From contig NW_025064880.1 of assembly GCF_019112545.1 (NCBI RefSeq), positions 683,337 to 747,336 on the forward strand: a stretch of 64,000 bases of DNA, in the 5' to 3' direction. Positions within the stretch are counted from its first letter, which is position 1. Each line of letters opens with the position of its first letter. The DNA comes from Guyanagaster necrorhizus. Lineage: Eukaryota; Basidiomycota; Agaricomycetes; Agaricales; Physalacriaceae. The notes under the pieces are model-generated. The model worked only from the letters and a program-made list of their open reading frames with translations. It was not told the origin of the DNA and ran no database searches. Below are positions 22,117 through 32,639 of the stretch, piece by piece. Position numbers and translations under genes: made by a program.

Positions 22117-23711
22117 TCACCGGTCTATTCTCTGATTAGTATAAGAAAGTCAACTGGGACAGGTATACTCACAGAATTCGTGCGTTTCGTCGGATCTCTT
22201 GACAGTTTGCTATTGAGCGGCGAATGATTAGGGGGTCATAGTGTATTATGAAAGGCGAACACACCTTCCATGCTTCTTCGAAATCGATGGGCAGAATGAC
22301 ATAGCGATTCTTCCTTACAGCTGAAACCAAGTCTTCAGCAGGATCCAAAACGAAGGGAAAGTGCTATACCTTGTAAACCTGCAGCTTGAACGATTGATGA
22401 TATCTCGGCAGAGGAAATTCGGTCTGGGCGAGAAACGTCTACCAAAGCGCATGAGCAGCGATCCTGATGAAAGAATGGAATCAACGGACAGTCTTCCAAG
22501 TCGACATCTGGACCCAGGTTCATCTTGCTCGTCACAGTCTGGAAAATAAGACGCTTTTCCCGCCTCGACGGTAGCGGGAACTCTATCTTACGGTCCAGAC
22601 GACCTGGCCGTAATAAGGCAGGATCCAACGTATCTGCACGGTTAGTGGCCATAATAACCTGAGGAAGATGTAAACCAGCTGCAGTAGAATGGCTCAATGC
22701 ACAAGTACCTTAACGTTGCTCCCCTGGTCGAAACCGTCCATTTGGTTTAGAAGCTCCAATAGGATACGCTGCACTTCACGATCTGCACCGGTCTGCGCGT
22801 CAAACCGCTTTGTAGCGATGGCGTCAATTTCGTCGATGAAGATAATGGCTGGGGAGTTCTCGCGAGCTAGACGGAAGACATCGCGAACCATTCGAGGACC
22901 TTCACCCAAATATTTTTGCACAAACTCGCTCCCTACCACCCGGATGAAAGAGGCCGTGGTATGGTGCGCAACGGCTTTTACCAGCATCGTCTTCCCGGTA
23001 CCTAGGGATACAGTATCAAAAGGAGATAACAATGGCGAGAAGAAATTCGACACACCTGGCGGACCATAGAGAAGAACCCCTCGAGGTGGGTCGATACCTA
23101 TCTTCTTGTAAAGGTCGAAGTGTGTCAATGGCAACTCCACCGCCTCTCTGATCTCCTGCTTCTGAGAGTCCATTCCACCGACATCTTGATACGCAACATC
23201 CGGTTTCTCCTCCTTGCTCAACATTGATATCGAAGAGTCGGCTTCTGGAGGAAGGATGTCGACAAGAGCGTTGGAATGACGGTGGAGAGCGACAGATGAT
23301 GATGGTTTTAACAGTTCCCTGTCAAGAGTCGATAGAATACGAACAACGTAATTTGAGCCTGTTGTTGAACCTACGATTCCAGTGTGCTGGTCGATGGGTT
23401 CAAGGAACTGGCCGATGACGAGGGGGACGGATTGTATGCGTTTGACCTCTTCCTGGGCACGGATGAGCTCCCGCTTCAAGTTGGCCTGCTCATCCTTGAT
23501 GTAGCTCTCCTGTATCTCCAGAAGTTCTAAATGTCGAGAGAGTTTCTTGTACTTTGTGTAGAGATCCTCTTCTTGCAGTTCCTGGTAGAGTGCCGTTTTC
23601 TCGGTCACGACCGACTCGAAAGTGGGTTCCTAACGAGCATCGTCAGCTTTGAAATACCAAGATGGAAAGGATGCGTACATGTTTCTGAAGCTCAATACCG
23701 ATTTCATCCAT
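22117..23711 (-). CDS. RPT3: 26S proteasome ATPase subunit Rpt3 (6B), 412 aa
   Basis: AAA ATPase of the 19S base that unfolds substrates. Exons 23711-23679, 23629-23056, 23001-22709, 22658-22490, 22438-22370, 22320-22265, 22209-22173 and 22124-22117. N-terminal coiled coil (residues about 15-75), OB region with [20 protein letters not shown], Walker [16 protein letters not shown], Walker [11 protein letters not shown], and sensor/arginine-finger region [20 protein letters not shown]. The last exon is 8 nt: its bases complete Tyr and add Arg, giving the terminal tripeptide F-Y-R, the HbYX motif by which Rpt3 docks into the 20S alpha ring. Divergent from CBC2 with 132 bp between starts. Confidence 0.96.
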
Positions 23712-23769
23712 GGTGAAGAAGGAGAACGACGAAAAGCGCAGGTGACGCGGCCGCGTCTGACGCGTAATT

Positions 23770-23796
23770 GTTTATTTATTTACTTATTTATCTATC
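23770..23796. repeat. TTTA-type short tandem repeat
   Basis: Imperfect tetranucleotide run (tttatttatttacttatttat) in the divergent RPT3/CBC2 intergenic region, 48-74 bp before the CBC2 start codon. Confidence 0.8.
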
Positions 23797-23843
23797 AAAT
23801 GCCAAAATAATGGTAGTTGTCAACTTGTTCACAACCATCTACG

Positions 23844-24672
23844 ATGGCCCATGTCGTACAGCCATTAGACCAGCCTTCGAACTACAAGGACTCACAGACA
23901 CGGGTGGATCGCCAGAAGCAAAATGACATGCTTGCAAAGTCAACTACACTCTACGTATGCAGAGTTTATCTTTCTTGCTCTGTTCTGGCTTTACCGATGA
24001 CAACAGATAGGTAACTTGAGTTTCTACACGACCGAAGAACAAATATACGAGCTATTCACCAAGTGCGCCAGTCCGGAGGATGGCGGTGGGATAAAGAGAA
24101 TCATCATGGGTCTTGATCGCAATACAAGGCATGTGCTCCACAGCAGTAAGTATGATGCTTTGACTGATGATTTTGTAGGACACCCTGCGGATTTTGCTTC
24201 GTCGAATATTATACTCATGCGGAAGCACTAGCCAGCATGCGATACGTCAGTGGTACCAAGCTAGATGAACGCATCATTCGGTGTGACCTTGACCTGGGAT
24301 ATAAGGAAGGGCGGCAATTTGGAAGGGGGAAAAGTGGTGGGCAGGTACGAGATGAACATAGGCAAGACTATGATCCAGGTAGAGGGGGATGGGGAGCACA
24401 GGCGCAACGACTTGAGGTGGAACGAAGGAGACAGGTTGAGGAAAGATATGCTGATGCCCAAGATGGTCCAGGTGCTGTTGCTGGTGGTGGTGGGGACTGG
24501 AAGGAAGCAGAGCCAGTTGAAGGGAGACTTAAAAGAGGCAGGTCCCTCGATGACGAAGAAGACAACGCCAGGACGGTAAGTGTCGCGCCTGCTTTCGCTG
24601 CAAAGTTCTCATTATTACTGGCAGGGCCAGCGCTTTCGGTTAGATGAAGACCTCGAGGCAGAGCGAATGTAA
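23844..24672 (+). CDS. CBC2: Nuclear cap-binding complex subunit 2 (CBP20), 225 aa
   Basis: RRM protein that with Cbp80 binds the m7G cap of nuclear RNA. Exons 23844-23954, 24007-24128, 24179-24575 and 24625-24672. Conserved N-terminus with [19 protein letters not shown] (RNP2), [25 protein letters not shown] (RNP1) and [20 protein letters not shown], where the family's cap-stacking and phosphate-contacting residues lie. A fungal extension of about 85 residues, rich in Gly/Glu/Arg, follows. Intron 2 (24129-24178) is GC-AG (donor gcatgt): only this donor keeps [10 protein letters not shown] intact. Confidence 0.95.
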
Positions 24673-24897
24673 CGAAAGTTTATTGTACTCAATATTAGTA
24701 CACAACATTGGCTCGGTATGGTGCTCTCTGGACCATCGAGTCACGAGAATTATCTGTGATTACTCCTTGAATGTCCCGTACAAAACGGTGCGCATCCGAA
24801 GCCGTTGCAAAATGCACAAGAAAACGTGAAACTCTTGAGAAACCTCCCTTGGGTCTAGGACAGCTGAGAACACGTGCAACCCCACAACTCGTTCGAC

Positions 24898-25437
24898 TTA
24901 CAGTGAAATTTGGGTGATAGGTTCGGGGCCAGGATACAAGGTGTAACCTCTCAGCATTTCTCGGAGTAAATGCACATCAGCCTTTCCCGGTGGACCCTGC
25001 ACAACCACAGATGTGCCGATGCCATCACCATAGCGGTAATCTTTATCAGGTAATGATACAGATGCCTCTGCTTTCAGAGTTATTCCAGATATTGTCGCGT
25101 CCTCCAAGGCTCGTAGGTTGTCACGGAGGAAATTTGGAAGCGACAATGTGAGGTAGACATTGCCTGTACGGTGATACCTGTGCGTATATTGGATAGCAAC
25201 TATAATGGATGAGAGAAAGCAACATGGAAGAAGACAAGGACAAATACTGTTTGAGACGCCTTGGACTCCGCTTCTTGTTATCAGCCTTCGTATATCGCCA
25301 GCAGTTACGGTGGAAGGTACACCGAAGAGACCTATGTGTTTTGCGTGGGCCAAAGCTGGATGGGATAAATTAGAAATTATCATGGAGCAAAACAAAATTG
25401 TCGTGCCATTTACAGCTGGTCGAGCTACTTGACTCAT
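24898..25437 (-). CDS. Putative mitochondrial RRM-like protein, about 163 aa
   Basis: Exons 25437-25248 and 25199-24898. The core HIGLFGVPSTVTAGDIRRLI followed by a beta-strand/turn with YHRTGNVYLTLSLPNFLRDN resembles an RRM-like fold of fungal mitochondrial proteins; a second short strand region VVVQGPPGKADVHLLREMLR looks like the start of another half-RRM. I recognise the arrangement but not a characterised function. The N-terminus is uncertain: ATG at 25437 and 25383 are both in frame, and an undetected upstream exon carrying a clearer targeting peptide is possible. Divergent from the SNRNP27 gene, 101 bp between starts. Confidence 0.6.
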   Translation of the reverse strand: MSQVARPAVNGTTILFCSMIISNLSHPALAHAKHIGLFGVPSTVTAGDIRRLITRSGVQGVSNSICPCLLPCCFLSSIIVAIQYTHRYHRTGNVYLTLSLPNFLRDNLRALEDATISGITLKAEASVSLPDKDYRYGDGIGTSVVVQGPPGKADVHLLREMLRGYTLYPGPEPITQISL

Positions 25438-25538
25438 GATGCCCTCTGCTTGTACTTGTCCAAGATGGACGTCAAAAAACTGGGTTGCCGCTCCAAGTGT
25501 GACATACGTGACACGGCTCGTTTGGCTCAATCCACGAG

Positions 25539-26424
25539 ATGTCCTCAAGAGGTGACAACCGTCGTCGCGATAGAAGTTGGGAACGCGATTCAAGAAACAA
25601 AGATCGTTACTCAAGGAGTGACCGTGGCGGCCGACGACGTTCCCCCAGCCCTCGCCGTGACCGGGACAGATCACGAAGTCCCAGACGAGACAGAGACCGA
25701 CGTTCAAGAAACGGTGACTGTACTTTCTCTTATCGTATGAAAATGACTGACTAAATCCCTCGAGATTATCGAGACTATGGACGTGATAGGGACGACACGC
25801 GGAGGGATAGAGAACGAGGAGACAGGGATCACAGACCAAGAGATGGGCCACGCGACCGCGATGATGTAAAAGGTCGTGGTGAATCCTTCAAGCACGATGA
25901 TTCACGTCGTTCAGATAAGCCAAGGGAACCAGCTCAGAAGGACGGCGTTTCAAATGACACAGGCAAGTCTACCCTATTGTATCACCTGGTATTTATCGTT
26001 TACCACTTCAAGTAGAAAGCCATATCCCTCGTTCCACCAGACCGAATTTAGATCCTGATGCACCTGATGACGTTCAAGATGGAGCTATGGACGACCCAGA
26101 CGAGGATGCCATGATGGCGACAATGGGCCTTGGTGGATTTGGCTCAACCAAGGTAATCGTTATGTAGGAGCCGAAGCATCGCCTTCTGATATTTTTACAG
26201 GGAAAGCATGTCGATGGCAACCAGGAAGGTACTGCAAACGTCAAGAAAACTCGAACTTGGCGGCAATATATGAACAGGTGAAGGACTTGGTGTGTTTGCT
26301 TATGATGGGACCTAACTTTCTCTTTTCTTCAGACGTGGTGGATTCAACAGGTCGGTTTATTCATATCTTGACATCTTTATTACTGACTTGGATCAAATAC
26401 AGACCCTTGGACAAGATCAAATAG
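25539..26424 (+). CDS. U4/U6.U5 tri-snRNP 27 kDa protein (SNRNP27 family), 208 aa
   Basis: Spliceosomal tri-snRNP protein that in animals and nematodes influences 5' splice-site choice. Exons 25539-25713, 25765-25962, 26016-26152, 26201-26277, 26333-26350 and 26403-26424. The N-terminal half is an RS/RD-rich domain (SPSPRRDRDRSRSPRRDRD); the C-terminal domain is conserved: DEDAMMATMGLGGFGSTKGK then WRQYMNRRGGFNRPLDKIK. Two points stand out: intron 2 (25963-26015) is GC-AG (donor gcaagt), and exon 5 is just 18 nt (RGGFN), both supported by the conserved ending. Confidence 0.92.
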
Positions 26425-26687
26425 ATCTCATTCCCGTGGCGCTGTTGACTGTTGGCTGCGCACTCTTTTTTCGGCAAGTGTTTCTTTCACTTCCACTGCG
26501 CTGAATTGCTATGTCAACCGGCATTTACAAGCTGCTGCCGTAGTACTTTGAATCCAATGAATGCAATTCAAAATACACAATCGTACATATATTGAAGCGG
26601 ATGATCATGAAAACATTACAACGTCAAACGATAAGAAAACGCTTTCAACCAGGCCGAAAACAATGGGTACTCTAACGAGAAGAGGGG

Positions 26688-27202
26688 TCAGAATCCGTGC
26701 ACCTTGATGGTAGACTTCTCGATGCCATTTTCGATAAGGAAGGTGGAGATCTTGGCGCGCTGATCACCTTGCAGCTGAATGACTTGGCCCATCTTCTCGT
26801 CATCGACGAGAGTACCATTGCAAGCAAACTCCTGGAAGGATGTAAATAACAGGCTGCGACAGTGGGAGGGTAAGAGTCAAGTTGACACAGTCAATCACCT
26901 TCTTGAAGGCTTTTAGAAGTTTCTTCGAGTCGTATTCTGCAGTGATTCAGGTATGATTAGAGGTGATGATGATAGATGCGATAAACGACTCACGCTTGGG
27001 CAGGCCTTGCAAAGTGGTCAACGTCTTCCTTCCATTTCTCTGCTGAATACGAATGTGGATGTAGTCTGCCTGAGATCCAACGTCTTGGTTGTCTCCAAGA
27101 GGGTCGCCCTCATCAGCGAAGGGATCTAAGAGCCGCTGTGAGTCAATAGTCGTCAAGGAAGAGTAGCTGCTGACCGAAAGTGTTTAAGTTCTGCACGCTC
27201 AT
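26688..27202 (-). CDS. SUI1: Translation initiation factor eIF1 (Sui1), 113 aa
   Basis: Guards start-codon fidelity on the 40S subunit. Exons 27202-27175, 27125-26994, 26936-26899 and 26831-26688 give 113 aa, exactly the family size. MSVQNLNTFDPFADEGD, IHIRIQQRNGRKTLTTLQGL, FACNGTLVDDEKMGQVIQLQ and IEKSTIKVHGF are near-invariant segments. The divergent neighbour is FYV7, 133 bp between start codons. Confidence 0.97.
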
Positions 27203-27335
27203 GCGACAGTCAGAAGAATACAAGAAAGAAGACTGAGTTGGGTGGTATTAAGAAGGAAGAGCGATTGAAATCACCAACCTCGTGGAGCCTCAAGGCTATG
27301 TATTAGTCAGCATCCTTTTTTTTACTTCCTTCCAT

Positions 27336-27920
27336 ATGGCAGAAGGCTCCCTCAGGCTAGTAAAAAGAAAGCGCCCGCCTGCATTCCCGCATCACCCTGC
27401 AGCAAGAGGTCAATTTAACCCTTTGATATCTCTCCGTGATTTAACAATCTTCGCAGCAAAGAAGCTCAAGCAAGACTGGGTCTTCAATGCTAAAATCAAA
27501 AGTAAATGGAAGGTGGAAAAACGCAAGATGGCGGCAGCTAATCCAGGAGACGATAAAGATACGCAGGATGTTGATTCGGACAGTAGTGCACCTAGCAACA
27601 TTCAGGATTCGAAGGATCAGTCGCCCTTCCTCGTGCCTCCAGCGCCCGTCTCATGTACAAAATCTATTTCTCAAAAAGTCACTACTTCCGAGCAAACGAC
27701 ATCCTCACGGCCATCAATATCTGTCCGTGAAATGAAGCGGAATGCATACTCCAAGGCCTCTTTGCATAGCTATAAAGCTGACCCACTTAACAAGAGAAAG
27801 AGCGGGGGACAGTTTTCTACAAGGAATCGTGATAGGAATGGGGGCAGAGGCAAAGGACAGCCGGACATGAAGTTGCGTATGAACGCGATGCTGGAGAAAA
27901 TCAAGAGAGACCTGGTCTGA
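27336..27920 (+). CDS. FYV7: rRNA-processing protein Fyv7 family, 178 aa
   Basis: Small basic nucleolar protein of small-subunit rRNA maturation. Exons 27336-27408 and 27457-27920. Start LVKRKRPPAFPHHPAAR, then after the intron AKKLKQDWVFNAKIKSKWKV, a low-complexity Ser-rich middle, and the C-terminal block GRGKGQPDMKLRMNAMLEKI, which is the family signature. The 48-nt intron (27409-27456) has no in-frame stop, so retention would add 16 residues. The GTG-initiated longer frame from 27282 was rejected. Its stop lies 34 bp from the stop of the opposite PP4R2 gene, so the 3' UTRs must overlap. Confidence 0.85.
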   Translation: MAEGSLRLVKRKRPPAFPHHPAARGQFNPLISLRDLTIFAAKKLKQDWVFNAKIKSKWKVEKRKMAAANPGDDKDTQDVDSDSSAPSNIQDSKDQSPFLVPPAPVSCTKSISQKVTTSEQTTSSRPSISVREMKRNAYSKASLHSYKADPLNKRKSGGQFSTRNRDRNGGRGKGQPDMKLRMNAMLEKIKRDLV

Positions 27921-27954
27921 TTATACCTGTCCATATGTATACTGTATACTGCAC

Positions 27955-29069
27955 TTATCCAACGCTATCTTTACTCTCTGGTTCTGTGTCTACCACCATT
28001 GCATTATCCTCCGACTGTGCGTCTGGCGTGGCCTCCGTTTTAACAAATCTCCGGTCTAGACTCTGGATGAATGGCCGACCGTTGCTCTCTGCGACGGACG
28101 TCACTGACGATATGGCAGTAGGATGGTCACTCATATGTCCAGGACTTGGATCATCCAATTCGTCAACTAGTCCGAGGGCCTTGGGTGCCGGCGCTTCAGC
28201 CTGTCCAGCTCTGATAGAACCAGCTGCACCAAGCGCCAACGGTGAAGGTGGCGGGCTACGTGATTTTGACCGTCGAGCATCACTATGCAAGAATGGGATA
28301 GGCGAGAACAGCGGCGTCGCTGGAACTGAGGATGACCCCGATGGTACTCCAACGACGTTGAGCGGCATCTTGGTGTCAATTTCATCGCCCGAAGATTTAG
28401 GAAAACTGTCCCATGTTGAGGTAACAAGAAGTGATTTTTCCACGGCGCGTAGATATTTGCCGACAGACTTGTAATGCCGCACTGGATTAAGACAGAGTTC
28501 GCAGACTCGTTGTATAGTGAATGGCGAATTCCTGTGAGAGATCAGAATGCCAGTCTGGACAAAAAAACACAGAGCGCACTCGTCTATCTCGTCTAATTCA
28601 GTGTAGATGTATCGCTTCATTTGTTCAGCCTGCTCCCTGTTCATGTAGCTGACAGGTGCCTGTATAGGATTGAGATGGTTCAGTTGGCGAACTGGAAATG
28701 GCGGAAGTTTCAGGCCACCATTCGACAAGGTCAAAGGCGGAGAAGGGGCTGGAAGAGGAGGGGGTTTCGCTTGCGATAGAAAAAGGTCGATGCTCTAGAC
28801 ATGAGTATGTGAGAACCTTTTTAAGATATTTGAGAGTACCTCTTTTATTTTGAACTTGATAATATCTCGCAATTTTGACCACTCAGTCCTATCACACGTC
28901 AGCCCCAGTGAGAAAAACGCGAGAGTTAGCACGCACTGTACAACATCAGTGGAAGCAATTGCTTGTAAGACATCATCGTACTCTAGAGTAAATTTGAGAG
29001 AAGGACCCAGAAATATTTGACAAGCGATATACCTGGCAGCCACTGGAAGTCTGAGGCTAAATCGGCCAT
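27955..29069 (-). CDS. Protein phosphatase 4 regulatory subunit 2 (PPP4R2), 307 aa
   Basis: Regulator of the PP4 phosphatase. Exons 29069-29033, 28982-28937, 28888-28840, 28794-28580 and 28531-27955. Conserved N-terminal region: WSKLRDIIKFKIKE, then LPPFPVRQLNHLNPIQAP, REQAEQMKRYIYTELDEI and PFTIQRVCELCLNPVRHY with GKYLRAVEKSLLVTSTW, the family core. The C-terminal 130 residues are Ser/Pro-rich and acidic. The fourth intron (28532-28579) is a stop-free 48-nt intron placed inside the conserved helix pair; retention would insert a Cys/Phe-rich 16-residue stretch. Confidence 0.9.
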
Positions 29070-29404
29070 GATGTTGGGAAGAGAGGACAAGGGTGCCGGG
29101 CCGGCGACCCCGTGCTCATCATCAAGTTATCCCTCCACTGGCATCTTCATTCGGCTCATTCGCGATATGTGTCTTGCAGTGACACTAAAGTCGTTTCGAA
29201 TGTAATTGGGACAAGTCAGAAATATGTACTAAATCTTCTTATCGGGTACGTTTTCTTTCGCGGACCAGGGCTTCCCATGTACGTTAAAAATATTTTTCTG
29301 GCACTGGTTGTAGTAGTCTTATGATCAGCACACGTGTTAGCCTGCTTGACCGACGGATTGAATGAGACACGAACTCGTTCGTGACAGGCCTTATTGTCTC
29401 CATC
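29070..29404. other. Divergent intergenic region PP4R2/flavin monooxygenase (335 bp)
   Basis: Promoter region by position for both flanking genes. No gene, repeat or clear regulatory motif recognised. Confidence 0.5.
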
Positions 29405-31832
29405 ATGAGCTCCATCCTACCCACCCTCCCAAAACTCGGCGTCAAAAGCTTTCCTCCTGATCTAGATGTAAAGAGCGTTGCATACGATTGGTTCGCGTCG
29501 TTCTCGCAACACATGGAGGCCGGAGATGTCGGTCGAGTGTTGGGTCTGCTCACGGACGATGCGTACTGGAGAGACCTTCTCGCTCTTACCTGGGATTTTC
29601 GCACTTTCTCCGGTGCTCCCAAGATTAGACAATTTCTCACCGATAGACTACAACAGTCTAAACTCAAGCTCTTCAAAATCAGAGACGAGTATCTCAGTCT
29701 CCAACGTCCCTACCCTGACGTTGCATGGATCCAGTTCTTATTTGACTTCGAGGTTGACGATGCAGGCAATGCATCGGGTGTCGTTCGTTTGGTTCCTCAG
29801 GCCAATGGAAGCTGGAAGGGCCACTGTATCCTGACCAACCTTGAAAGTCTGAAAGGATTCCCAGAAAAGACAGGCCTTCTGCGCAATCCAGACCCGAACC
29901 ATGATGTGTGGACAGAGCAGCGACGACGAGAGGCTGCGTTTGATGACTCAGACCCGATCGTGTTAATTGTTGGCGGTGGGCAAAGCGGGTTGGTGACTGC
30001 CGTACGATTGAAGGCCCTGGGAATTTCCTGCCTGGTAGTTGAGAAACATCCCCGGGTTGGTGATAACTGGAGGACGCGTTACGATGCATTATGCTTACAT
30101 GACCCGGTTTGTATGTACACCATTCCTTGACCTACTTTATTTTGCTCACTATCCTATCACATCATAGGGTATGATCACCTACCCTTCATTCCGTAAGTTC
30201 TATGAATCTGTTTTACATGTCTTTGACAGAAGCGCGCCAGATTTCCGAGCACTTGGCCCGTATACACGCCTGCCAAGAAGGTAGGACCTTCCAGACACGC
30301 TCTCAACCATGCTGATGACCATACTTAGCTCGCCAACTGGTTAGAAGGCTATGCCGATGCTATGGAGGTCAACATCTGGACGTCTTCAACGGTAGTCAGC
30401 GCGCTTCCGGACGCTGATAACAATTGGACCGTAAAAGTTCAACGCAGTAATGGAGAAGAACGTGTCTTCAAGGTCAAACATGTCATTCTGGCTACCGGTT
30501 TTGCGGGTGGCGCAGGGAATGTACCTCGTTATCCTGGCATGGTTCGTTGAATATACACTCATTCTATTTTCGTCTATATCTCTCGTCTCCAGGATAAATT
30601 TAGAGGCCAAGTATTGCACTCTCTCGAGCATGGAAAGGCTAAGGATCATATTGGCAAGAAAGTCGTTGTAATTGGATCATGTACCTCCGGTACTTCCAAC
30701 CATAAACCTCCATCGTCGGTTATTGATCAGCTGGTACAGCCCACGATATCTGTGTCGACTATTACAATCATGGTGTCGGTATGCTTTCGCCATTCCCCCC
30801 AGTCTAGCGGCTGCCAATTCAATCCTCACCAGATGTAACGATGTTTCAGAGAAGCTCAACTTGTGTAATGTCCACAAAGCACGGCATTAAAACATTGATG
30901 GAGGGTTGGTAGAACAAATTTGTCGCTTGTCGCCCGCTAAAACTGCATTTATAGGACTTTACGAAGAAAATGGACCCCCTACTGACGTTGCTGATATAAT
31001 CAATGCGTCGTTCCCCAACCTTCTCATGGAGGGGATCGGTTACAGACAAATGCGCAAAATAGTAGAACTGGACAAGTATGACCTTTTTAAACTTTCCATT
31101 TTACTATAGTCACATATTCCCTAGAGATATACTTGAAGGCCTCAAGGCACGAGGTTTCAGAACCAATTTAGGATACAAAGATGCAGGTTTTCTTCTCTTG
31201 GCATGGGCCAAAGCCGGAGGCTATTATCTAGGCGAGTCTTTTTTTTCGCCAACCCTGTGCTTCCATCATGTTGAATGGCTTATTCCTAGATGTCGGCGCC
31301 AGCCAGATGATCATTGACGGCAAGATCAAGCTCAAAAATGATAGTCAAATTGAACAGTTCACTGAGAATGGACTGCTCTTTGAAGACGGAAGCGAATTAA
31401 CGGCGGACGTTGTCCTCTTTGCAACAGGGTATGCGCTTTCTCACATCTTTAATGGAGAATGTTGTTATGGGGGATCTTTAGACTAGGTGACACTCGAAAC
31501 GGAATTGTGAGCCTCTGCGGAGATGACGTTGGACAAAGATGCGGCCTTATCTGGGGTATGAACGAAGAAGGGGAAATCAACGGTATATGGCGGGAGCCTG
31601 GTATTCCGCGTTTATGGCCTGTGATAGGTGAGAGCCTGCCTGGGCACACCTTGAAGTTGGCACTGACATGTGTGTACAGGTAATCTTGCGATGTGCCGAT
31701 TCTATTCTAAGCATTTGGCTATGCGTAAGTGGACATTGATACACTTCAAGTGCACTCAGAATCCTGATCAGACCAACAGAAATCAAGGCAATGGAGGAGG
31801 GACTGTTCACAGGAAGATATAGTCAAGCATGA
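29405..31832 (+). CDS. Flavin-containing monooxygenase with N-terminal SnoaL-like domain, 600 aa
   Basis: FAD/NADPH monooxygenase of the fungal FMO/Baeyer-Villiger type. Thirteen exons: 29405-30110, 30168-30192, 30241-30280, 30329-30541, 30593-30680, 30731-30778, 30833-30904, 30955-31075, 31125-31231, 31290-31428, 31482-31627, 31680-31724 and 31780-31832. Residues 20-150 resemble a SnoaL/NTF2-like domain ([19 protein letters not shown]). FAD motif [11 protein letters not shown] near residue 187; FRGQVLHS (FMO-type fingerprint); NADPH motif VVVIGSSGTAHD; FATG motif near residue 510. Intron 9 (31232-31289) is GC-AG (donor gcgagt). Substrate unknown. A broken partial copy lies 0.8 kb downstream. 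Confidence 0.9.
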
Positions 31833-32639
31833 AATACCTGCTGTAAAATATCACATTACAAGAAACACATTCAAACTGTTACCATTCTTATTATTTGTTC
31901 ACCTTTGGGATTGCAGACTGGTGCATTTTCACCTCTGAGTACAAGGCAGCTGACTCGGCTTTATAGGCAGACTAATACTCTAGCCATACTTGTATTATCA
32001 GTTTGCGAGGGTAGCTCTCGCCCAACCTTGCTCTGGTAAGCTCTCAATATTTACTGCTGCCCTCCATTTTCTTCTCTCATCAAACACGATCGACCGTAGA
32101 TTAGCCCCCTGGATGTAAGACTGGCCCAAGGTGGAACAACGAAGTAGGATTTGACATTTGAAGAGGTATTTGAGCTATAAAGACGTACGCCCATCTATCA
32201 GTATCTCCCAGTATATCCACCATCTCTTGCCTGCCTTTCTCGATATCGATACTACCGGCAGTCTGCTTCATTTTGTATTTAGATTTCGACCTTGGCGCCC
32301 TCGAAGTCGAACAGTTTCTGAGAAGATCGGATAGTCCGTTTCTGCCAGGTATGCTTTACCAATGTCTGACATTGTACTACCATGATCACCTGCTCCTTGT
32401 CGAACAGAAGGCATCGTCAATGCGGATACATTGTCGAAACATTGAAGTACATTGTTAGGGAGTGTTTTCCTGACGCTCATTGCAATCTATGACCAGCACG
32501 TGTAGCGAGGAAATAAATGCCGACCAACGTCGCGAAGTAGCGCTATCCCAGAATTCGGATCCATGACAAGTTATAGACAGGTTTGCGACCTTCGAGCCGT
32601 ATCCTGCCTTCCTTGGGAGACTCTATCCTGCCTTCCGTC
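31833..32639. other. Gene-free interval between monooxygenase and its decayed copy
   Basis: No coding region recognised. A 13-nt direct repeat (tatcctgccttcc) occurs at 32600-32612 and 32624-32636 at the left border of the pseudogene. The rest appears as ordinary intergenic sequence. Confidence 0.45.

Noticed and set aside
24129..24178. GT donor at 24148 in CBC2 instead of the GC donor
   Set aside because: It would leave a 31-nt intron and destroy the conserved [16 protein letters not shown] segment.
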